A DNA stretch of 64,000 bases. It comes from Odontesthes bonariensis. Taxonomy: Eukaryota; Chordata; Actinopteri; Atheriniformes; Atherinopsidae. Of this stretch, positions 58,124 through 64,000 are shown piece after piece. Positions within the stretch are counted from its first letter, which is position 1; every line of letters begins with the position of its first letter. A program made the position numbers and the translations under genes. The notes below the pieces were generated by a model. That model had not been told where the DNA came from. It saw only the letters and a program-made list of their open reading frames with translations, and made no database searches. The stretch spans positions 31,038,536 to 31,102,535 of the forward strand of contig NC_134524.1 in the NCBI RefSeq assembly GCF_027942865.1, given 5' to 3'.

Positions 58124-60433
58124 ATGGTAGTAGAGGTAGAAAGCTTCTTTGGTGTGTACATGCTGTACTGCACTAATCCAAAATTCAAAGGCCGTATCTA
58201 CATCGGCTTTACTGTGAACCCTGAGCGGCGGATTGGACAGCACAACGCAGGACGGCACAGAGGGGGAGCCAAGAGGACCAGTGGAAGAGGACCATGGTAT
58301 GATCTTATGATTGATGAATATACGGTCAGCTATTTTAGATCAGGAAGACTCTTTGGAATCATTTATAATCTGAATACGTTTAATGTGTCTTTTTTAGGGA
58401 GATGGTCCTAATTATCCATGGCTTTCCTTCAGATATTGCTGCCCTAAGGGTGAGTATAAGATGATTGGTGACTCATCTATCAGTCTAATCTTTATGTGTC
58501 TAAATAGTTTTTCATTTTTCCTTCTTTTTTTCTTACGGCCTCAGATGACTTTTTCAGTGAGCTGAGCTGATACAAGCAGTGACGTAAAAATGCTACGGAC
58601 CACTGATTTATCAGATGGAGTTCTCACCTGCAGCATTTTGGCAATTTCTCTGAATTTGACTGAGGAGTTTGTTTGCAAATCTTTGGGCACTGATAATAAT
58701 GACTCATCTGTTCACCCAGATTGCTTCTCAATGTGTATCAATTACAAATAAATGAGCAAGTGTTATTAATAGACAGTATGGGTTTACACATGACTTTTGT
58801 TTTGTGCTGACCTCTGTAGTGCACTGTTGCTAAGTGTGAGATACATATTTTTTTTACAGAAAATACATTCTGTAAAAAGCAGCGTCAAAACTCACAAGAC
58901 GTATTATTAACAGAAAACCTCCCGCTCATCTTTTATGTGGATTTCTGCTGTTAGAGTGAGTAAATCAGCTGTGAGCTTTGATTTGGTCAAAGATTCAAGT
59001 TATCTCCAGGGGCTGTGTCAGAAATTGATATAGTTCTCGAGTATGAAGTTAAAAATTCAAGAACTTTATGCGAAGCTGTCAAGACATAAACAGCAGATAG
59101 ATACCTCACTAAATTTATCATCCACATTTTTTTTCCACATTATCTTTCTTAATGGAAGCACATTTCCATGCTTAGAATATAGATAATTTTTATATTCGTT
59201 ACACCTTATTCATTCGACAGTTTGCTCTTCTTCTAAATAAAACACCAAGTGTTTTATTGTATTTTGTATTTTGTGCAAAGGCAACAAACAAAACGCCTGC
59301 TTTGCGACCTACTAATGTTCTACTTGTTGCTCAGCTCACTTTGTGAAATTGGCAGCCTTGTTTATGTTCATATAGAGTAGGTAATCTGGATCTGATGACA
59401 ATCGGTCACTAAAGTCGTATGTGGGGACCCGTTTTAGTGTTGGCTGTAAACACGAATACTGCCCTTGGAGCTTTGCTCACACAGGATGCATGAAAATACC
59501 TGGTCTGAACAGACTCTGAAACACTGCTGCACCTTCTTTTTTGGGTGGGCTTCCCAGGATTGTAGGACCATCGTGCATTTGTCAGGCTTTCTATTTAACC
59601 CATACCGTGAAGTAAAAGAGGAACTGTCAGTTACTTCAGTAACAGTTAAAATGATTGGTCCAGACAGAATAAATATAAATTGGTTAATCTCTTGAAAACA
59701 ATTTCAACACTAGTACAAATCTATGTTCAAATACCTGTGTAAATATCAGTAAAATAATGGCTGTGTAAAGCATCTGATGCTGCAGGAAATGGGAATTTTG
59801 ACTTGTTTACTATTCAGCCATTGCATTAGCCTTGGAACTTTGTATGGAAACATCTTAATTTTGTCCATAAAAATGATTGACATACAGCAATGTTAAAGCA
59901 AAGTGAGTAAGCTTTCAAATATGATAGTTATTTTTTATTTTATTTATTTGTGGTCTTCTCAGAAGGTAAAAGGGGAAAATCAAAATCATATTAATGTTTA
60001 ATCTGAGCACCCTCAACCCTTATTACTGAAAAGCTCAAATATCCAAAGTATTGATACTTTTTTTTTAGTGTTGATAGATAAATAAATAGAAATTCTGTCA
60101 TTTCTGTGTCAGTTTGAGTGGGCGTGGCAGCACCCTCACTCCTCCAGACGGCTTTCCCACGTCTCTCGGCGCTCCAGAAAGGAGTCGAGCCTGCAGTTCC
60201 ACTGGCGTGTGGTATCCAACATGCTGCGAGTAGCGCCGTGGAACAGGCTGCCGCTGACTACCCGCTGGCTCAAACAAGAGTACAGGATGGACTTTGAGCC
60301 CAGCCTGCAGCCACCCCTGCACATCCCCATCTGTTTTGGCAGCGTGAGGGCCAAGAAGAAGAAGCTGCCCGTGCAGTCTGCCGGGGAAGAGGAGGAGATG
60401 TCCAGGTGTTTCCTCTGCAGAGGGATGCTGAAG
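58124..60433 (+). CDS. slx1: SLX1 structure-specific endonuclease, first three exons (partial)
   Basis: Exons 58124-58296, 58398-58449 and 60113-60433 join in frame to 182 codons. Residues 10-41 hold the GIY-YIG nuclease ([22 protein letters not shown]); Arg36 and Glu77 (FEWAWQHP) align with the catalytic Arg41 and Glu82 of human SLX1. [20 protein letters not shown] follows, also family-specific. Residues about 100-150 cover the [20 protein letters not shown] linker. At the end CFLCRGMLK supplies the first cysteine pair of the C-terminal zinc finger, which binds SLX4. With SLX4 it cuts Holliday junctions and flaps in the nucleus. The rest of the zinc finger must be in a later exon. None is seen up to 64000; the next 2 kb is an L2 LINE. 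Start: ATG with ACA upstream and G at +4. Confidence 0.92.
58450..60112. other. slx1 intron 2
   Basis: A 1663 bp intron with no recognised gene or repeat. Confidence 0.6.
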
Positions 60434-60767
60434 GTAGTGTTCACTTAAAATGATCCTTTTACATTTTTGAAGGGATTCAACACCCTCCATAAAACATATT
60501 AATTACTCATTTAGACTGTCGGTACGGTCTTATAACTGCCAGTCTGAATGTCAGTCTGAATGGTGTTCAGACTGAATGGTGTTACAGTGCCGCCGCCATT
60601 CAAAGGATATCTGTTGGAACAGGGAAACACGAGTTAATGACCACAATAATATCACATATACATAAAGAGAGTAAAGTGAGGAAAGGTGTGACAGATGAGT
60701 CCCCCCAGCAGTCTAGGCCTATAGCAGCTTAACTATGGGATGTTTCAGGATTACCTGAGCCATCCCT

Positions 60768-61114
60768 ATTCAAGGTAAACACAAGAAACTTGTGCTAACG
60801 AAAAAATAAATAAATAAAGGACCAGACTCAGTAAGTAATTCCCTATACTCCCTATATAGATCTGCTCCTCACACCACAACAACCATCTTTTTACAGCCAC
60901 AAGCTACCTCAGCCTCTCACCAACTGCACACCAGTCACAGCGGGGTGGGGATGCAAACCCTGGTTCGGGTAGGGGGAGAAATAAAAGAGGTAAGATAAGC
61001 GGGAATGGGATTCAAACCCTGGTTCGGGTAGGGGGTAATGAAAGTATAGAAGGTGCCAGAGGTGGAGGCAGAACAAGACACACTAGCAGACACACTATCA
61101 GATTCAACAGACCT
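60768..61114. repeat. 347 bp insertion in L2 copy B with short internal repeat
   Basis: Copy A reads CCATCCCTAACTATAAGC without it (about 22580-22600). The insert contains two copies of AAACCCTGGTTCGGGTAGGG (60954 and 61013) about 59 bp apart and an AATAAATAAATAAA run. No clear terminal repeats or target duplication. Family unknown. Confidence 0.7.
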
Positions 61115-61396
61115 AACTATAAGCTTTATAAAAAAGGAAAGTTTTAAGCCTGGTCTTAAAAGTGGAAAGGGTGTCTGCATCCCGGACATTTACTGGCAGC
61201 TTATTCCACAAGAGAGGGGCCTGATAACTGAAGGCTCTGCCTCCCATTCTACTTTTAGAAACTCTGGGAACCTCAAGTAAACCTGCAGTTTGGGAACGAA
61301 GTGATCTGTTAGGAAAATATCTTACAATGAGATCTTTAAGATATGATGGAGCTCGGTCATTAAGAGCTTTATATGTAAGGAGAAGAATCTTAAATT

Positions 61397-62690
61397 CTAT
61401 TCTGAATTTAACAGGGAGCCAATGAAGAGAAATATATGATCTCTCCTGTTAGTTCTCATCAAAACTCTGGCTGCAGCATTTTGGATCAACTGAAGGCTTT
61501 TCAGAGAATATGTGGGACAGCCCAATAATAAAGAATTACAGTAGTCCAATCTTGAAGTAACAAATGCATGGACTAGTTTTTCTGCATCACTCTGAGACAA
61601 GATGTTCCTGATTTTAACAATATTACGAAGATGAAAGAAGGCAGTCCTCCAAACCTGTTTTATATGAGAGTCAAATGATAAGTTCTGGTCAAAAATAACT
61701 CCAAGGTTCCTCACTGTAGAACTAGAAGCCAAGGAAATACCATCTAGAGTAACTATATAGCTAGACAATTTCTCCCTGAAACGCTCAGGTCCAAAGATAA
61801 CGACTTCAGTTTTGTCTGAATTTAGAAGCAGACAGTTCTGAGTCATCCAGGTCTTTATGTCTTTAAGACATGCTTGTAGTCTGACCAACCTATTGGGTTC
61901 ATCTGGTTTTATAGATAAGTACAGCTGAGTATCATCAGCATAGCAATGGAAATTTATGCCATGCTGTCTAATAATGTTACCTAATGGAAGCATGTATAAA
62001 GTGAAAAGAATCGGTCCAAGCACAGAACCCTGAGGAACTCCATGACTTACTCTGGTGTGTGAGGAAGATTCTTCATTTACAAGAACAAACTGAAATCTAT
62101 CAGATAAATATGACTTAAACCAGCCTAATGCAGTTCCTTTAATCCCAATAACATGTTCAAGTCTGTGTAATAAGATACTGTGATCGACCGTATCAAATGC
62201 AGCACTGAGATCCAACAGGACAAGCACAGACACAAGTCCGCTATCAGAGGCTAAGAGGAGATCATTGGTAACTTTCAGCAGTGCAGTTTCTGTGCTATGA
62301 TGCACTCTGAATCCTGACTGAAACTCTTCAAACAGATTATTTCTGTGTAAGTGATCACAAAGCTGAGCTGCAACTATTTTTTCAAGAACTTTAGACATAA
62401 AAGGGAGATTGGATATAGGTCTATAATGAGCTAACACTTCTGAATCAAGAGTAGGTTTTTTAAGTAAAGGTTTAATTACAGCAACCTTAAAAGTCTAAGG
62501 TACATATCCTGTCAACAAAGACAGATTGATCAAATCCAATATGGAAGTGTCAATTAATGGGAAAACCTCCTTGAACAGTCTGGTTGGGATTGGGTCTAAA
62601 ACACAAGTTGATGGTTTAGAAGAGACTATTGCTGTTGTTAGTTCAGAGAGATCAACTGGGCAGAAGCCGTCTAAATACAAATCAGGTTCT
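61397..62690 (-). pseudogene. L2 reverse transcriptase, copy B
   Basis: The frame reads through the RT core ([45 protein letters not shown]) down to a C-terminal [21 protein letters not shown] single nonsense codon (TAG for CAG) lies at 62496-62498, just after GYVP, and a late frame change is present near 61430. The endonuclease half is absent. It retains the five residues beside RT motif A that copy A lost. Confidence 0.8.
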
Positions 62691-62757
62691 AAAGATACTT
62701 CTAAAGCTGCTGTACTTGATGATACATCACTGATAATAGTGGGAAGGACTCCATCAA

Positions 62758-63327
62758 ATGCATTTCAATGCACTCTTTGAGAATCGTGTAAATACAGCCT
62801 CAGATGAATAACAACACATGATATACTGCTCTTTCTCATTATTTGTTTCAGAAAAATGAAGCAGAAATGCAGAAAACGTTGTGAAAAACTAACAAAAACC
62901 CTGATGATTCCACAGCCTTAGAACAACCTTTAACAGCCTTCAGTTTAAGTAATGCTTTTCTATTATGCACGTTGAGGCGTTGAAATGATCAATGGAATGA
63001 TCAGAAAATGAGTTTTAGAGCTAATCATTTTACCCAAAGTAGAACACAGCTTTGGGTGAAGATTTTTAACTTTCAGTGAGACATCAGATCTGAAGCTTGC
63101 ATCCAACAACACCTGAGAGAATGGTTTGAAAGTCCAAATGAGATGAAATCATAAACCCGACTCTCGTTGAGAACCTCCTGCCCAGTAAACTTTAGCAAGC
63201 TTGAGTGCATAAGAATGGAATGATTGTAGAAACTACCAGCAGACACGTGCAAGAAGTTTTAGATGACTAAAAGAAAACGTTTACAGAAATCTATTATCTA
63301 CCAAAAATGTTTATTCTAAATACTGTA
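62758..63327. other. No gene recognised
   Basis: AT-rich sequence between two LINE copies, without exon-like or repeat signatures I could place. The missing slx1 zinc-finger exon is not here. Confidence 0.45.
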
Positions 63328-64000
63328 GATACTGTAGATCACAGAATCCTGTTGCACAGGCTGGAAAACTGGGTTGGACTTTCTGGAGCGGTCCTTAACT
63401 GGTTCAGGTCCTACTTAGAAGGCCGGAGTTATTTTGTTACAATTGGCAGCTATGAATCTGAGCGAGTGGCCATGACTTGTGGAGTCCCCCAGGGGTCAAT
63501 TCTTGGACCTCTTCTGTTTAACTTGTATATGCTCCCTTTGGGTCAGATATTGCAGAACTTTAACATCAATTATCACAGTTATGCAGACGATACACAACTT
63601 TATGTGTCTCTGTCACCGGACGACTGCAGCCCAGCAGACGTACTGTGTCAGTGTCTGGAGGAAGTAAACACCTGGATGAGAGAGAATTTTCTACAATTAA
63701 ATGAAGACAAAACTGAGATCATTCTGTTTGGTAGCAAAGAGAAGAGGGTCAGCGTTGGTAAATATCTTGAGACTCGGAACCTTACAATCACTGACCAGGT
63801 TCGTAACCTCGGAGTGTTGATAGACTCAGATCTGACTTTCAGCAGCCACATCAAAGCTGTCACCAAGGCAGCTTTTTACCACCTCAGAAACATCAACAGA
63901 ATTAAAGGTTTCCTCTCCCAAAAAGACCAGGAGAAACTCATCCATGCATTCATCTCCAGTAGACTCCATTACTGTAATGCTCTTTTAACTGGACTTCCCA
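63328..64000 (+). mobile_element. L2-type LINE reverse transcriptase, open to window end
   Basis: A plus-strand frame, open from 63328 to the window end, reads [112 protein letters not shown] and FISSRLHYCNALLTGLP. This is an L2-clade RT from motif A through the thumb, with the YADD site intact. It is a different L2 subfamily from copies A and B. It is 5'-truncated just before the DTVDH block. No stop is seen, so it may be young; its 3' end is outside the window. Confidence 0.85.

Larger units (their letters stand above)
60586..62757 (-). mobile_element. L2-type LINE, copy B, 5'-truncated
   Basis: A minus-strand L2 very close to copy A. The 5' side stops at 62757 within the sequence matching ACTCCATCAA of copy A (27563); the 3' side stops at about 60586, before the L2 terminal tail. 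It lacks the three insertions seen in copy A but has its own 347 bp insertion (60768-61114). It lies beyond slx1 exon 3, antisense to the gene. Confidence 0.85.

Noticed and set aside
62526..62780. Frame identical to one at 27336-27671
   Set aside because: Both are antisense to the L2 reverse transcriptase; the repetition reflects L2 copies A and B, not a gene family.

Overview
The window looks like a piece of a ray-finned (teleost) fish chromosome. The host genes have introns with clean GT/AG junctions, and the repeat content is fish-like: Rex1/Babar- and L2-type LINEs, BEL/Pao, Ty3/gypsy and Ty1/copia LTR retrotransposons, Tc1, Harbinger, hAT and TTAA-targeting miniature elements, tRNA-derived SINEs, and long TA/ATCT microsatellites. 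I do not assign a species. All assignments come from reading the sequence; no database search was run.

Layout. 1-11.5 kb: a degraded BEL/Pao retrotransposon on the minus strand, whose integrase is split by a LINE and a non-autonomous Harbinger-type element lying side by side. 11.6-13.8 kb: an endogenous retrovirus remnant (integrase tail and env surface part) directly upstream of two exons of a collectin/MBL-like C-type lectin. 14-21.5 kb: Tc1 remnant, G-rich repeat, a 2.95 kb Harbinger element with Myb-like gene remnants, copia remnant, LINE tails and a tRNA-derived SINE. 21.6-29.5 kb: an L2 LINE on the minus strand broken by three later insertions, one of them a Rex1-like LINE with a 975-codon open frame. 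29.6-31.2 kb: two TTAA-type miniature elements.

32.2-43.2 kb: the main host gene, an ETS1/ETS2-like transcription factor. Eight coding exons total 1176 nt and give a 391-residue protein with MAPK site, Pointed domain, inhibitory module and ETS domain. Its large fifth intron holds a broken gypsy element, itself invaded by two TTAA elements. 44.4-48.4 kb: a Tc1 element holding a Harbinger element, holding a TTAA element, holding a retroposed mRNA 3' end. 48.4-55.2 kb: mostly unannotated sequence with simple repeats, an inverted repeat and a hAT-like element.

55.5-60.4 kb: a divergent pair of host genes, bola2 (complete, 86 residues, minus strand) and slx1 (GIY-YIG structure-specific nuclease, plus strand, first three coding exons), sharing an 847 bp intergenic region with a perfect CRE palindrome. 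The zinc-finger end of slx1 is not in the window. Beyond exon 3 the sequence is a 5'-truncated L2 copy, a stretch with nothing recognised, and a second L2-type LINE that runs off the end.

The most useful content is the reconstructed ETS gene, the bola2/slx1 pair, and several transposon insertions whose empty sites are also present in the window, so their boundaries and target duplications can be read exactly. I saw no wholly new molecular system.
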